60,599 nucleotides of DNA from JBCCGI01 sp039029355 (GCA_039029355.1 JBCCGI010000049.1:1-60599); one strand, 5' to 3'. Positions 1 through 8,590 are shown, counted from the first letter of the stretch. Made by a program: numbers and translations. The notes: generated by a model not told the origin, from the sequence alone.

Positions 1-113
1 CCCGCGGGCGGGCGCCCGGCGGGTGAGCGCCCGGCCGGAGAGCAGCGCAGCAACCAGGACGCCGCCGGACGACGCGGCAACGACGGACGCTAGCGTCCGA
101 CCCCTTCCCAACC

Positions 114-422
114 ATGCAGCGAATCACCCAAGTGATGCTCGTCGGCCTTGCGGCCGCCGCCCTCTTCGCCTGCTCGCAGTCCGCCGAGTCCGAGGAGGCC
201 GGCGGCGAGTCCGCGCCGACCCCCGCCGGCAAGGCGGCTGCCATGAAGAAAGCGCCCGCCGGCGGCGGAGCTCCCGCCACGCTGAACCCGGCGGACTTTC
301 AGGTCTCGGACGACGTGATTACGCCCGAAGAAGCGCGCGCCAAGGCCGCGGAAGAGATCACCGAGGAGAATGCCGAGGAGGCCTTCCAGGCGCTCAAGTC
401 GGCGATCGAAAACGGAGGCTGA
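114..422 (+). CDS. small exported lipoprotein, hypothetical
   Basis: A 102-residue protein. The first 20 residues form a signal peptide ending in a lipobox-like LFAC followed by Ser, so lipidation at Cys20 and membrane anchoring are likely. The rest is low-complexity and rich in Ala, Glu and Gly, with a helical acidic C-terminal stretch (ITEENAEEAFQALKSA). I recognise no catalytic motif or family. It lies 91 bp upstream of a TrmB-like regulator on the same strand. An overlapping frame reads through the same DNA, but only this frame gives a sensible signal peptide. Function unknown. Confidence 0.65.
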   Translation: MQRITQVMLVGLAAAALFACSQSAESEEAGGESAPTPAGKAAAMKKAPAGGGAPATLNPADFQVSDDVITPEEARAKAAEEITEENAEEAFQALKSAIENGG

Positions 423-513
423 ACGCCACCCTCCGCGGCGCACCGGACGCCGCGGAGCCGGATCCGCGGAGCTCCCACCTCCGCGGTTTGCCCATCCGCG
501 TAACCTGCCCGCT

Positions 514-1311
514 ATGGATGTTGCTGAGCGCGAGGCCTTGCTTGACTCCCTGAAGGAAGTCGGACTCGGCCGCTACGAGTCGTCCGTCTATCTCGGTCTG
601 CTGATGGACGAGACCGCCAAGGTGTCCGAGATCTCAAAGCGGACCGGAGTTCCCCAACCCAAGGCCTACCAGGCCCTCGACTCGCTCGTCGAGAAGGGCT
701 TCTGCACGCTCGGGTCGGACGCGGTGAACCGCTACCGGCCGGTCCCGCCGGACGACGCGATGAAGGCCGTGCTCGACGGCCTGCGCGCGACCGAGGACCG
801 CGTGCGCTCGCTGGGCGGCCGGCTCGAGGAGATCCGCGTGGCCGGTCGCGGCCAGGAGCTGTGGGCTCCGCCGATCGAGATCATCAAGGGGCACCCGCAG
901 GTCCAGCGCTTCATCCGCGCTCGGATCGCCCGCGCGCAGGAGCAGGTGCTGCTCTTCGGCAAGCACCCGCACATGCCCAGTGTGGACATCATCCAGACCC
1001 TGCACGAGTTCGCCGGTCGCGGCGGACGCATCCAGATGCTGGCCGAGGAGGCCTTCCTCAACGACACCGAGTGCGAGGAGGAGGCCGCGCGGCACCGCGG
1101 GCTTCCGGCCGACATCCGCGTCGTCGACCAGCTGCCGACCAAGATGATCGTGCTCGACCGCCAGGTCGCGATCAGCTCGATCACGCACTCGGGCGGCAAG
1201 CCGCTCGACCTGGTGCTTCGGCACCGCGGCTTCGTCGAGCACTTCGTCGCGTCGTTCGAGCAGAGCTGGGTGCAGGGGCGCCCGCTGGTCTCCGAGAGCT
1301 CGAAGGCCTAG
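514..1311 (+). CDS. TrmB-family transcriptional regulator
   Basis: A 265-residue cytoplasmic DNA-binding protein. Residues about 8-80 form a winged helix-turn-helix of TrmB type; the recognition region reads SKRTGVPQPKAYQALDSL. The remainder, with a DRVRSLGGRLEE helix and a beta-rich C-terminal half, matches the phospholipase D-like effector half common in TrmB proteins. TrmB regulators often sense sugars or metabolites in archaea; the bacterial ligand here cannot be deduced. I chose the ATG at 514 over an upstream in-frame start because it directly precedes the HTH and removes a low-complexity extension. It stands alone, followed by a convergent nuclease gene. Confidence 0.8.
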   Translation: MDVAEREALLDSLKEVGLGRYESSVYLGLLMDETAKVSEISKRTGVPQPKAYQALDSLVEKGFCTLGSDAVNRYRPVPPDDAMKAVLDGLRATEDRVRSLGGRLEEIRVAGRGQELWAPPIEIIKGHPQVQRFIRARIARAQEQVLLFGKHPHMPSVDIIQTLHEFAGRGGRIQMLAEEAFLNDTECEEEAARHRGLPADIRVVDQLPTKMIVLDRQVAISSITHSGGKPLDLVLRHRGFVEHFVASFEQSWVQGRPLVSESSKA

Positions 1312-1324
1312 GCCGGGAGCCCGG

Positions 1325-2410
1325 CTACCGGTCCGCCGCCGCCTCGCGCGGCGCCGGGAGCTCGGGCTCCGCGCCCGCGACGCGCCAGTCGCCGATCGAC
1401 TCGACCTGCAGCCGGTAGCCGCGCGAGCCGCGGACGAGCCGGCCGGTGACCGTCAGGTAGTTCTGACGGAACTCCTCGGTGCGGCCGACGAGGTCGAGCT
1501 CCGCGTACGCGGCGCGGGACGCCTTCGGCACGGCGATGCGCACCCCGTCGCGCTTCGAGCCCGAGCGGAACAGGATCGTCCAGGAGCCGTCGTCCTCGTC
1601 GAAGAAGCGGTCGATCGACCCGAAGATCTCGACGCGGTGCTCGGGGTCGGCGCCGCAGCGCTCGAAGGCGGCGCGCAGCCCGTCGGGGTCGTCCGCCGCC
1701 ACGAAGCGCCCGGGGTCCTTGGCGGCGCGCGCCCGGAAGGCGTCGACGGCCTCGGCGCGCACCTGCCACCAGGGCAGGAGCGCCTCGTAGGGCCGCTTGG
1801 CGGACGGCGCGCCGGGCGTCTTCGGCGCGTTGACCGCGGGGTCCCAGATGCCGAGGCCCGCCGCCTTCGCCTTGGCTTGGGCGGCGAGGAAGGCCTCGTG
1901 GGCAATCAGGCTGTGCCCGTACTTGTTGAAGTAGGGGCTGCGGCCGGTCTCGACCAGCATCACGTTGAAGTCCGTGCCGTCGGCCAGGATCACGTGGCAC
2001 AGCAGCCGGCCGTAGATGTCGTTGCGCTCGACGCCGCCGGGGAACCGCAGGCCGACGCGCGCGGGCGCGTCGCCCTCGCGCTGCTCCTCGAAGAAGGCGA
2101 CCGCCCAGTCGGCGCACTCCTGGCCGTAGAGCGTCTCCGGCTTGCTTCCGCCGTTGCCCGGACGCCCGGTCAGCTTCTCCTCGGTGTCGACCGAGAGCAG
2201 CCGCAGCTTGACCACGCGCTCGCCGCGCTGGACGTGCAGGGTGTCCCCGTCGACGACGCGCACGACGTCGTACAGCTCGGTCGGCGGCTGGGAGTGGGCC
2301 GCGGTCAGCGCCGAGGCGGGCTCCTGGGGGCGCGCCGCGGGCGCGGGGCTCAGCGCGGTCAGCGCGAAGAGGGCGTGGAGCACGGGGAGGGCGATGGAGC
2401 GAAGTCTCAC
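1325..2410 (-). CDS. exported SNase-like (thermonuclease) protein
   Basis: A 361-residue protein when started at the GTG at 2410, which gives a clean signal peptide (RLRSIALPVLHALFALTALS). A staphylococcal-nuclease OB-fold domain follows at about residues 40-180: VVDGDTLHV (calcium-site Asp), LRLLSVDTEEKLTG (Arg/Glu equivalents), NDIYGRLL (second active-site Arg) and the ETGRSPYFNKYG segment. Members hydrolyse DNA or RNA outside the cytoplasm using calcium. The C-terminal 150 residues form an additional beta-rich domain I do not recognise. A longer ORF from 2713 would overlap the divergent enzyme I-like gene by about 180 bp, so I reject that start. Confidence 0.8.
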   Translation of the reverse strand: MRLRSIALPVLHALFALTALSPAPAARPQEPASALTAAHSQPPTELYDVVRVVDGDTLHVQRGERVVKLRLLSVDTEEKLTGRPGNGGSKPETLYGQECADWAVAFFEEQREGDAPARVGLRFPGGVERNDIYGRLLCHVILADGTDFNVMLVETGRSPYFNKYGHSLIAHEAFLAAQAKAKAAGLGIWDPAVNAPKTPGAPSAKRPYEALLPWWQVRAEAVDAFRARAAKDPGRFVAADDPDGLRAAFERCGADPEHRVEIFGSIDRFFDEDDGSWTILFRSGSKRDGVRIAVPKASRAAYAELDLVGRTEEFRQNYLTVTGRLVRGSRGYRLQVESIGDWRVAGAEPELPAPREAAADR

Positions 2411-2534
2411 GGGGAAGGCGCTCGGGGGGACGGAGGTCCTGGGGGAGATCGAGGAGCTGCGGGAAGGGAGCCCGCGGCAGAGCTCGGCCATGCTAGCGCT
2501 TTTCCCCGCCCTCCGGAGCGCTACGATACCTGCC

Positions 2535-4394
2535 ATGTCCGACTCCCCCGGGACCCCAGAGCCCGCTCCCCCCGCGCCGGAGGAGGGGGGCGCCGGAGCC
2601 GCGGACGAGGCCCCGGCGGAGGCCGCTTCCGAGCCCGCGCCTTCCCCCGGCGGCGTCATCCTGCGCGGGGCCACCGTCTCGCCCGGGCTCGTGCTGGGCA
2701 AGATCCACCGCAAGGACTACGACCTGGCCCGGGCGCGCGCGGAGCGCGTGCCGCTGGACGGGGTCGAGAAGGAGCTCAACCGGCTGCAAGTGGCGCTCGA
2801 GGATTCGCGCGAGCAGCTCGCCGACCTGAAGGGCCGCCTCGAAGGCCGCATCAAGGCCGAGGACGCCCGCATCCTCGACACGCACATCGCCTACCTCAAG
2901 GACTCGGTGTTCATCGCCGACGTCGAGAACCTGATCCTCGGCGAGCAGATGCGGCTGGAGGCGGCGATCACCAAGGTCATCGGGGACTTCGACCGCATCT
3001 TCCGCCTGGTGCAGAACGCGACCCTGCGCCAGAGCGCCGTCGACCTGCGCGACGTCGGCATCCGCGTGCTGCGCAACCTCGAGAGCCGGGCCGCGTCCGA
3101 CGAGGGCGGCGAGCCGCCGCCGGAGGAGTACGTGCTTGTCGCGCGCGAGCTCTCGATCGTCGACATGTTCAACCTCGCGAACGAGCGCGTGCAGGGCATC
3201 GTGACCGAGGAGGGCTCGATGACCAGCCACGCCGCGATCTTCGCGCGCTCGATGCGGATCCCGACGCTCACCGGCGTCGAAGCGCTGCTCGACACGATCG
3301 AGGAAGGCGACTTCGTGATCCTCGACGCGACCGAGGGCTGCCTGCGTATCCGGCCCGACGACGTCATCCTGCAGCAGTACGTCGGCGCCGCCGCCGAGGA
3401 GCGCTCGCACCCGAGCGACGCCGTCCCCGACTGGGCCCGCGGCCCGGTCCAGACGCACGACGGCGTCGAGATCGAGGTCTCCGCCGCGTGCGGCAACCTG
3501 CCCGAGGTCGAGCAGGCCGCCGAGCTGGGGCTGAGCGAGGTGGGGCTCTACCGCACCGAGCTCCTGTTCCTCGTCGAGAAGGATCCGCCCTCGCGCGACG
3601 CGCTGGTGCACCACTACTCCGGCGTGATCTCCGCCGCGCGCGGCGGGCGCGTCACCTTCCGGCTGCTGAACGCCGACGCCGGATTGGAGCTGGGCTATCT
3701 GCACCCGCACCCCGAGGGCAACCCGCACCTCGGGCGCGCCGGCATCCGCGCTCTGCTCGGCGCCGAGCGCGTGCTGCGGCGCCAGCTGCAGGCCGTGCTG
3801 ATCGCGTCGGACGGCGCCGAGGCGCGCATCGTCGTGCCGTTCCTGACCGACTGCGGCGAGCTGCGGCGGCTTAAGGAGGTGCTGTTCGAGGAGCGCTTCG
3901 AGCTGAAGAAGGGCGGCGTAGAGCACCTCGACGCGGTCGAGCTCGGAGCGGTGATCGAGACGCCGGCAGCGCTGCTCGGCCTGCGCGACCTCGCGCGCGA
4001 GGCCGACTTCCTGATGATCAACCTGGACTCGCTCGTCCAGTACCTGCTCGCGTCCGACCGCGAGAACGCCGAGCTCAGCGAGCACTTCGAGACGCTGCAC
4101 CCGATGGTGCTGCGCGCCCTCGCGAAGGCGGCCGAAGTCGCCAAGGAGGAGCGCACCGAGCTGTCGGTCTTCGGCGTCACCGCGGTCAAGCCGGCGGTGC
4201 TCCCGCTGCTGCTCGGCCTGGGGCTGCAGCGCGTCGCCGTCGCGCCGGCCGAGCTGCGCACGGTGCGCCGCGCGATCGAGGCGGTCGACCTCTCCTCGGC
4301 GGCCGCTGCCGCGCGGCGCAACGCCGAGGGCGCCTGCGCCGCGGACACGCAGTCGCTGGTGGTGGGCTACCGCCACGGCTACGCGCCTGAGTAG
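2535..4394 (+). CDS. PTS enzyme I-like (PEP-utilising) protein with degenerate active site
   Basis: A 619-residue protein with the full enzyme I layout: an acidic Pro/Ala N-terminal tail (1-40), an EI N-terminal region with helical hairpins (about 44-190), the phosphohistidine swivelling domain (SMTSHAAIFARS, His232) and a PEP-binding barrel (GLYRTELLFL, IETPAA, SDREN). Enzyme I passes phosphate from PEP to HPr. The barrel has lost key residues: the Asn-Asp pair of GTNDLTQY is Asp498-Ser499, and the acid Cys is Phe546. It may be a regulatory paralogue (PtsP-like) or a different phosphotransferase. No HPr or EII gene is nearby. The ATG at 2535 begins the first frame after the divergent nuclease promoter. 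Confidence 0.8.
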   Translation: MSDSPGTPEPAPPAPEEGGAGAADEAPAEAASEPAPSPGGVILRGATVSPGLVLGKIHRKDYDLARARAERVPLDGVEKELNRLQVALEDSREQLADLKGRLEGRIKAEDARILDTHIAYLKDSVFIADVENLILGEQMRLEAAITKVIGDFDRIFRLVQNATLRQSAVDLRDVGIRVLRNLESRAASDEGGEPPPEEYVLVARELSIVDMFNLANERVQGIVTEEGSMTSHAAIFARSMRIPTLTGVEALLDTIEEGDFVILDATEGCLRIRPDDVILQQYVGAAAEERSHPSDAVPDWARGPVQTHDGVEIEVSAACGNLPEVEQAAELGLSEVGLYRTELLFLVEKDPPSRDALVHHYSGVISAARGGRVTFRLLNADAGLELGYLHPHPEGNPHLGRAGIRALLGAERVLRRQLQAVLIASDGAEARIVVPFLTDCGELRRLKEVLFEERFELKKGGVEHLDAVELGAVIETPAALLGLRDLAREADFLMINLDSLVQYLLASDRENAELSEHFETLHPMVLRALAKAAEVAKEERTELSVFGVTAVKPAVLPLLLGLGLQRVAVAPAELRTVRRAIEAVDLSSAAAAARRNAEGACAADTQSLVVGYRHGYAPE

Positions 4395-4421
4395 CACGCG
4401 CGGCGGCGCGGGCCGCGAGCG

Positions 4422-5330
4422 CTACTCGCTCGGCTCGACCGCCGGCGCTTCGCCCACGACCTCGACCGCCGTGCCGCGGCCGGTGCCCGTTGCGGAGCGC
4501 CAGGCCGCGGCCATCGCCTCGGCGACCTCCGCCATGCGCGCGCGCGGACCGATCGCGACGTGGGCCGAGCCGCTGCCGCTCACCGTCGCGCCGAACGCGC
4601 CGGCCTCGCGCGCGGCCGCGAGCACGGTGTCCGCACCCGGAACCAGCGCCAGCCGGTAGGCGGCGTGGAGTCGGTCGGCGAGCCCGTCGGCGATGCGCTC
4701 GGGGTCGCCTCCGCGCAGCCCGTCGAGGAGCAGCGCGAGGCGGCGCGGGTTCTCCACGGCGTCGTCGAAGGCGACCTGCGCCGGCAGCGCGGCGCGCGCC
4801 ACGCCGGTCGACACCTGCACCTCGGGCCACGCGACGGCCCAGCCGAGCGACGGATGCACGGTCTGGCAGAGCAGGTGCGGGCCCGCGTGCGCGCGCGGGA
4901 CGCAGAGCCGGGCTCCACCGAAGAGCGCCGGGGCGATGTTGTCGGGATGGCCCTCGAGCGCGAGCCCGCGTGCGAGCAGCTCCGCCCGCGGCGCGTTCGT
5001 CGCTCCCGCCGCCGCACCGAGCAGCAACCCCGCGGCGACCGCCGCGGCGCTCGAGCCCAGCCCGCGGCAGATCGGGATCTCGGACGCGACCTCGAACGAC
5101 CAGCCGCGCGCGTCCGCGCCGCGCGCCTCCTCGAACGCGCGCAGCAGCAGGTTGTCGCGCCGCGGCCAGGTCTCGGCCTCGCCGGCGAGCGAGGCGAGCC
5201 GCAGCCCGCTGCCGCCGGGCACCGCGTGCACCTCGAGCCGCAGCGAGAGCGCGACGCCGAGCAGGTCGAAGCCGGGGCCGAGGTTCGAGGTCGACGCTGG
5301 GACCCGCACGCGTAGGGGGGAGGCGCTCAC
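4422..5330 (-). CDS. thrB: homoserine kinase
   Basis: A 302-residue GHMP kinase. It phosphorylates L-homoserine with ATP in the threonine pathway, feeding threonine synthase, which is also in this window (11376-12614). Visible motifs are VPASTSNLGPGFD at the N-terminus, the ATP loop IPICRGLGSSAAAVAAG (residues about 89-105), EGHPDNIAPA and the C-terminal TVSGSGSAHVAIG motif. The GTG at 5330 puts the protein start right before the conserved RVRVPAS strand, as in other ThrB proteins; a GTG at 5363 in the same frame is the alternative. It converges on the enzyme I-like gene with a 27-bp gap. Confidence 0.9.
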   Translation of the reverse strand: MSASPLRVRVPASTSNLGPGFDLLGVALSLRLEVHAVPGGSGLRLASLAGEAETWPRRDNLLLRAFEEARGADARGWSFEVASEIPICRGLGSSAAAVAAGLLLGAAAGATNAPRAELLARGLALEGHPDNIAPALFGGARLCVPRAHAGPHLLCQTVHPSLGWAVAWPEVQVSTGVARAALPAQVAFDDAVENPRRLALLLDGLRGGDPERIADGLADRLHAAYRLALVPGADTVLAAAREAGAFGATVSGSGSAHVAIGPRARMAEVAEAMAAAWRSATGTGRGTAVEVVGEAPAVEPSE

Positions 5331-5552
5331 GGCACGGGTTCTACCCGGCCCGGCGCGGGGCACCTAGCCCGGCCTGCTCGCAGGCGACCTGGGCGGCTCG
5401 GAGCCGCGCTCCGCGTGGGGACGCTGGGCCGGCCCGCAGCGCCGGCGCGCGGACCTGTCGGTCTTGACACTTCGCTCGTCCGTCCCGGTCGACAACCTGG
5501 TTCGGGGCGCCCGGGTCGGGGTCGCGCGTCAGCTCGCCCCGAGGGATAGCGC

Positions 5553-5581
5553 TTGAGGATTTCTGCAACACCAGATAAGGT
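5553..5581 (+). promoter_or_regulatory. possible sigma-70-type promoter of the 5652 gene
   Basis: TTGAGG at 5553-5558 and TAAGGT at 5576-5581 are separated by 17 bp, in the only AT-richer patch of a 321-bp gap between the divergent thrB and the 5652 gene. The -10 is a poor match. A good Shine-Dalgarno (AGAGGAG) sits just before the ATG at 5652. The rest of the gap (5331-5552) shows no other gene. Confidence 0.3.
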
Positions 5582-5651
5582 ATTGAGAGTTCGTCATTTC
5601 CGGGGTCGTTTCGGGCCTTCCGAGCCCCTGGAGAGAACCTAGAGGAGACCC

Positions 5652-5957
5652 ATGGACGAGGAACGAGAACGCTTTTACTCGCGCCTCTCGACGATCACGG
5701 GAGTCCGGCCGATGCCTTCCATCGGCCGGTGGATCCTGTTGAAGGTCGACAACCCCAGCGACCTGGCCCGACGCATCAACCGCCGCCTGGAGCCGGGCGT
5801 CGTGACGGTGCCCCGTAACGTGCCCGGCGCGGTGCGGATCCCGGTTCGTGACCCCAAGTCGAACGAGGATCTGTTCTTCGCCCTGCGCGACCTCGCGCAG
5901 AAGAAGGCACGGCAGCGCTTCTACCAGGAGCTCCGCAAGGAGGCCATCGAGCCGTAG
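5652..5957 (+). CDS. orphan domain resembling the C-terminal part of histidinol-phosphate aminotransferase
   Basis: A 101-residue cytoplasmic protein with a strong ribosome binding site (AGAGGAG, spacing about 6). It reads like the small C-terminal domain of fold-type I aminotransferases such as HisC: PMPSIGRWILLKVDNPSDLA (strand-helix after a PS motif), the GVVTVPRN segment where HisC has GVxVRD, then AVRIPVRDPKSNEDLF, equivalent to LRItvG..een..ll. The large PLP-binding domain with the catalytic Lys is absent, and no frame upstream supplies it. It could be a stand-alone regulatory domain or a relic; the intact RBS argues for a real gene. Resemblance judged by eye. Confidence 0.6.
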   Translation: MDEERERFYSRLSTITGVRPMPSIGRWILLKVDNPSDLARRINRRLEPGVVTVPRNVPGAVRIPVRDPKSNEDLFFALRDLAQKKARQRFYQELRKEAIEP

Positions 5958-6096
5958 GCCGGTCCGCTTCCGGCCTCGGCCGGCGGACGAAAGCAAACAA
6001 GACTCCCCAAGACCAGGGGACGGGGCTTCGGCGGGCCAACGCGCGCCGGTTAGGATCCCCGTCCCTTTTTTCGTCTCCGCACCCCGAGAGCTCTTC

Positions 6097-7053
6097 ATGT
6101 CCACCCGCACCCGTCCCTCAACCCCGAAGAAGACCACGCGCGGCGCCAAGTCCGACTCCGGCGCAGAGATCCGCGTGGAGGACGGCATCGTTCGCCGCGG
6201 CAAGGACAAGGACAAGAAGGCGAAGAAGAAGGACAAGAAGCGCGGCAAGAAGAAGCCCAAGTTCACGGCCAAGGGCGCGGACCGGCACGAGCTCTACCAG
6301 TACTCGGTGCAGTCGCCCGACGAGGACTGCTCGTTCTTCGCGCGCGTCTACAAGAGCCTCCGCAAGAAGGACGCGCGCCACCTGCGCGAGGACTTCTGCG
6401 GCACCGCGCTCCTCAGCGCGACCTGGCTCGGCCGCAACAAGAAGAACACCGCCGAGGGCTTCGACATCGACCCCGACCCGGTCAGCTGGGGCATCGAGCG
6501 CAACTTCGAGCCCCTGGGCGACGTCGCCAAGCGCTGCCGCCTACAGCTCAAGGACGTGCGCGAGCCCAGCACCAAGTCGCCCGACGTCCGCATCGCGACC
6601 AACTTCAGCTACTGGATCTTCAAGGAGCGCCGCGAGCTGGTCGACTACTTCCGCCGCGCGTACGAAGACCTCAAGCGCGACGGCATCTTCATCCTCGACA
6701 TCTACGGCGGCCCCGAGGCGCTGAACGAGGTCGAGGAAGAGCGCGAGGTCGAAGAGGGCTTCACCTACGTCTGGGACCAGGTCCACTACCACCCGGCGAC
6801 CGGCGACTACAAGGCCTACATCCACTTCCGCTTCAAGGACGGCACCGAGCTGAAGCGCGCCTTCCGCTACGACTGGCGCCTGTGGTTCCTGACCGAGGTG
6901 CGCGACGCGCTCACCGAAGCCGGCTTCTCCAAGACCGAGACGTACTGGGAGGGGACCGACGAGGACGGCGAGAGCGGGAACGGCGTCTATCGCAAGAGCC
7001 GCAAGGGCGAGAACTGCGAGGCGTGGGTGACGTACATCGTGGGGGTCAAGTAG
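6097..7053 (+). CDS. class I SAM-dependent methyltransferase with Lys-rich N-terminal tail
   Basis: A 318-residue protein. Residues 1-55 are a very basic tail (runs such as KDKKAKKKDKKRGKKKPK), likely to bind nucleic acid or an acidic surface. The remainder is a Rossmann methyltransferase: HLREDFCGTALLSATWL (motif I region), GFDIDPDPVSWG (acidic ribose-binding motif), DVRIATNFSYWIF, and GIFILDIYGGPEAL late in the fold. The substrate is unknown; the layout resembles uncharacterised actinobacterial and planctomycete methyltransferases. The ATG at 6097 is preferred because the upstream extension in the same frame is low-complexity and overlaps the previous gene. It ends 62 bp before the 165-bp palindrome. 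Confidence 0.75.
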   Translation: MSTRTRPSTPKKTTRGAKSDSGAEIRVEDGIVRRGKDKDKKAKKKDKKRGKKKPKFTAKGADRHELYQYSVQSPDEDCSFFARVYKSLRKKDARHLREDFCGTALLSATWLGRNKKNTAEGFDIDPDPVSWGIERNFEPLGDVAKRCRLQLKDVREPSTKSPDVRIATNFSYWIFKERRELVDYFRRAYEDLKRDGIFILDIYGGPEALNEVEEEREVEEGFTYVWDQVHYHPATGDYKAYIHFRFKDGTELKRAFRYDWRLWFLTEVRDALTEAGFSKTETYWEGTDEDGESGNGVYRKSRKGENCEAWVTYIVGVK

Positions 7054-7115
7054 CCGCGAGCGAGGCCACGGCCTCCGCCGCAGCCCGGCTCGCGAGCTTC
7101 GGGCGCCCGCGGTCG

Positions 7116-7280
7116 CTAGTGGGGTGTCGCGGCAGTTCGATGCATAAGTTTCGCGCCCTTCCGCCCGTGACTTCGTTGCGCCTCCTCCGAGTATCGCAGT
7201 GGATACGCGTCGTCGGCGCGCCTTGCCACGAGCGAGAGGTCACCAAACTTCTGCACCGAACTGCCGCGACACCCCACTAG
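7116..7280. repeat. 165-bp imperfect palindrome (MITE-like or giant hairpin)
   Basis: The outer arms 7116-7151 and 7245-7280 (36 bases each) are inverted copies with only two mismatches. Both begin CTAGTGGGGTGTCGCGG read inward. Similarity continues more weakly inside, and the exact centre carries GTATC (7191-7195) and GATAC (7202-7206), so the whole block folds on one axis. The right tip supplies the TAG stop of the minus-strand S74 protein. It has no coding capacity, no T-tract and no recognisable transposase ends. It is best described as a MITE-like or REP-like hairpin element. Confidence 0.75.
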
Positions 7281-8590
7281 TCCTTGGCCAGGGCCGCGAG
7301 CGTTTGCTCGAGCGCGGCGACCCTCGCGCCGAGCTCCTCCTGCTCGGCTAGCCTTCGCTCCAGAGCTTCGTTCTTCGCCTTCAGCTCCTTGACCGCCTCG
7401 ACGAGGAGCGGGGTGACGCGGCTGTAGTCGACGGAGTAGAGGCCGTCATTGCCGAGGCGGACGACCTCGGGCAGCACGTCCAGGACGTCCTGCGCCACGA
7501 AGCCGATCTGCGGTTCCTCGCTGAGCTCGCGTTCCGGGTGCTCGCCCCGCCTCCACGCGAAGCGGACTCCCCGCAGCCGAGCCACCGTATCGAGCGGCGC
7601 CTCGATGCGCGCGAGGTCTTTCTTGAGCCGCGCGTCGGAGCACGACCCGATGCTCCCGGTTGCGCAGATGTTGCCCTGAACGTGGAGGCGCTGCGCCGGC
7701 TGCATCGTGCCAATTCCAACGTTGCCCGCCGGGTCGACACGCATGCGCTCAACGGCCGACGTCATCAGGACGACGGGCTGCGCGGCGACGGCGATCAGCC
7801 TCGCCTGTCCCGTCGTCGCGGTCAGGTCCATGACGTTCCCCGTCGGCGACGGATCGCCGACCGACCCGATGATCGTGCCGTCCGAAGTTCGGAACGAGAC
7901 GAAGGGGGCCGACGTGACGGGGTCGGCGATCGCTGGATCCTGGAGCACGATGCGCCCCTGCTGCGTGCGGACGTGGAGTGCCGCCTCGGGCGAGGTCGTG
8001 CCGATGCCGAGGCTCCCCAAGCGGTCGACGACCAGCCTGCCGAAGCCGTTCGCGTTGCGGATGGACAGCAGGTCGCCGTCGGTGAAGCCCGCAGCGGCGG
8101 GGTGATCGGCCGCGGCCGGTTGGGTCACCTCCAGGAGGCCGTCGTTGATCACCGCGGCCACCGTGAAGCTCTCGCCGTCGAGGCAGAGCGGGTCGTTCAC
8201 GACGAGCTCCTGGGTGAACGCCGTCCCCACGCCGGTCACCTGCACGGAACCGACGGAGAGCGTGAGCACACCCGTGAGCGCGCTCGAGCAGTTGCCCGCG
8301 ATCGTCAGGTCCGCCGCGGGCGTCGTCGTGCCGACCCCGACATTGCCCAGCGGACCGACGAACCAGCTCTCCGAGATCGGATAGAGCGCGCCCAGGGTCG
8401 GCACCGAGGCGGCCGGCAGACACTGGCCGGTCGCCTGATCCCGGACGCTTGCGGCGCAGAGAGCCGAGGCCTCGCCGGTCTGTGGCGGGCCGGCCGTCAC
8501 CGCGACCTGGGCGTGGCCGAGGGCGCAGGGCAGAAGGGCGAGGACGCCATTCACGGCGCGGACAAGGAGCGAGCGGACTACGAGCTTCAT
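7277..8590 (-). CDS. exported trimeric-fibre-like protein with peptidase S74 (endosialidase chaperone) tail
   Basis: A 437-residue protein with a signal peptide (VRSLLVRAVNGVLALL...GHAQ). The middle has repeated fibre motifs of the form NVGIGTTTPAADL, SLGIGTTSPEAALHV and NVGIGTMQPAQRLHV. The C-terminus is a peptidase S74 intramolecular chaperone domain: CSDARLKKDLARI (the Ser and Lys of the self-cleavage site), PQIGFVAQDVLDVLPEVV, then a trimeric coiled coil to the end. Such domains fold and then cleave themselves from phage tail fibres and bacterial surface fibres. No phage genes are near, so a surface-fibre role is inferred. The ATG at 8590 precedes the signal peptide. Its stop lies inside the palindrome at 7116-7280. 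Confidence 0.8.
   Translation of the reverse strand: MKLVVRSLLVRAVNGVLALLPCALGHAQVAVTAGPPQTGEASALCAASVRDQATGQCLPAASVPTLGALYPISESWFVGPLGNVGVGTTTPAADLTIAGNCSSALTGVLTLSVGSVQVTGVGTAFTQELVVNDPLCLDGESFTVAAVINDGLLEVTQPAAADHPAAAGFTDGDLLSIRNANGFGRLVVDRLGSLGIGTTSPEAALHVRTQQGRIVLQDPAIADPVTSAPFVSFRTSDGTIIGSVGDPSPTGNVMDLTATTGQARLIAVAAQPVVLMTSAVERMRVDPAGNVGIGTMQPAQRLHVQGNICATGSIGSCSDARLKKDLARIEAPLDTVARLRGVRFAWRRGEHPERELSEEPQIGFVAQDVLDVLPEVVRLGNDGLYSVDYSRVTPLLVEAVKELKAKNEALERRLAEQEELGARVAALEQTLAALAKD

Noticed and set aside
1637..3874. Long plus-strand ORF of about 745 codons and similar very long frames opposite or beside real genes
   Set aside because: Arg/Ala/Gly/Pro-rich shadow frame typical of high-GC DNA. 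It overlaps the nuclease and enzyme I-like genes, which show clear domain motifs.
7116..7280. Rho-independent terminator between the methyltransferase and the S74 gene
   Set aside because: The arms are too long and the loop structure too large, and there is no T-tract on either side. A mobile or structural palindrome fits better, though it may still block transcripts.
7277..8590. Prophage tail-fibre gene
   Set aside because: It has a signal peptide, and no other phage structural, lysis or integrase genes are nearby.
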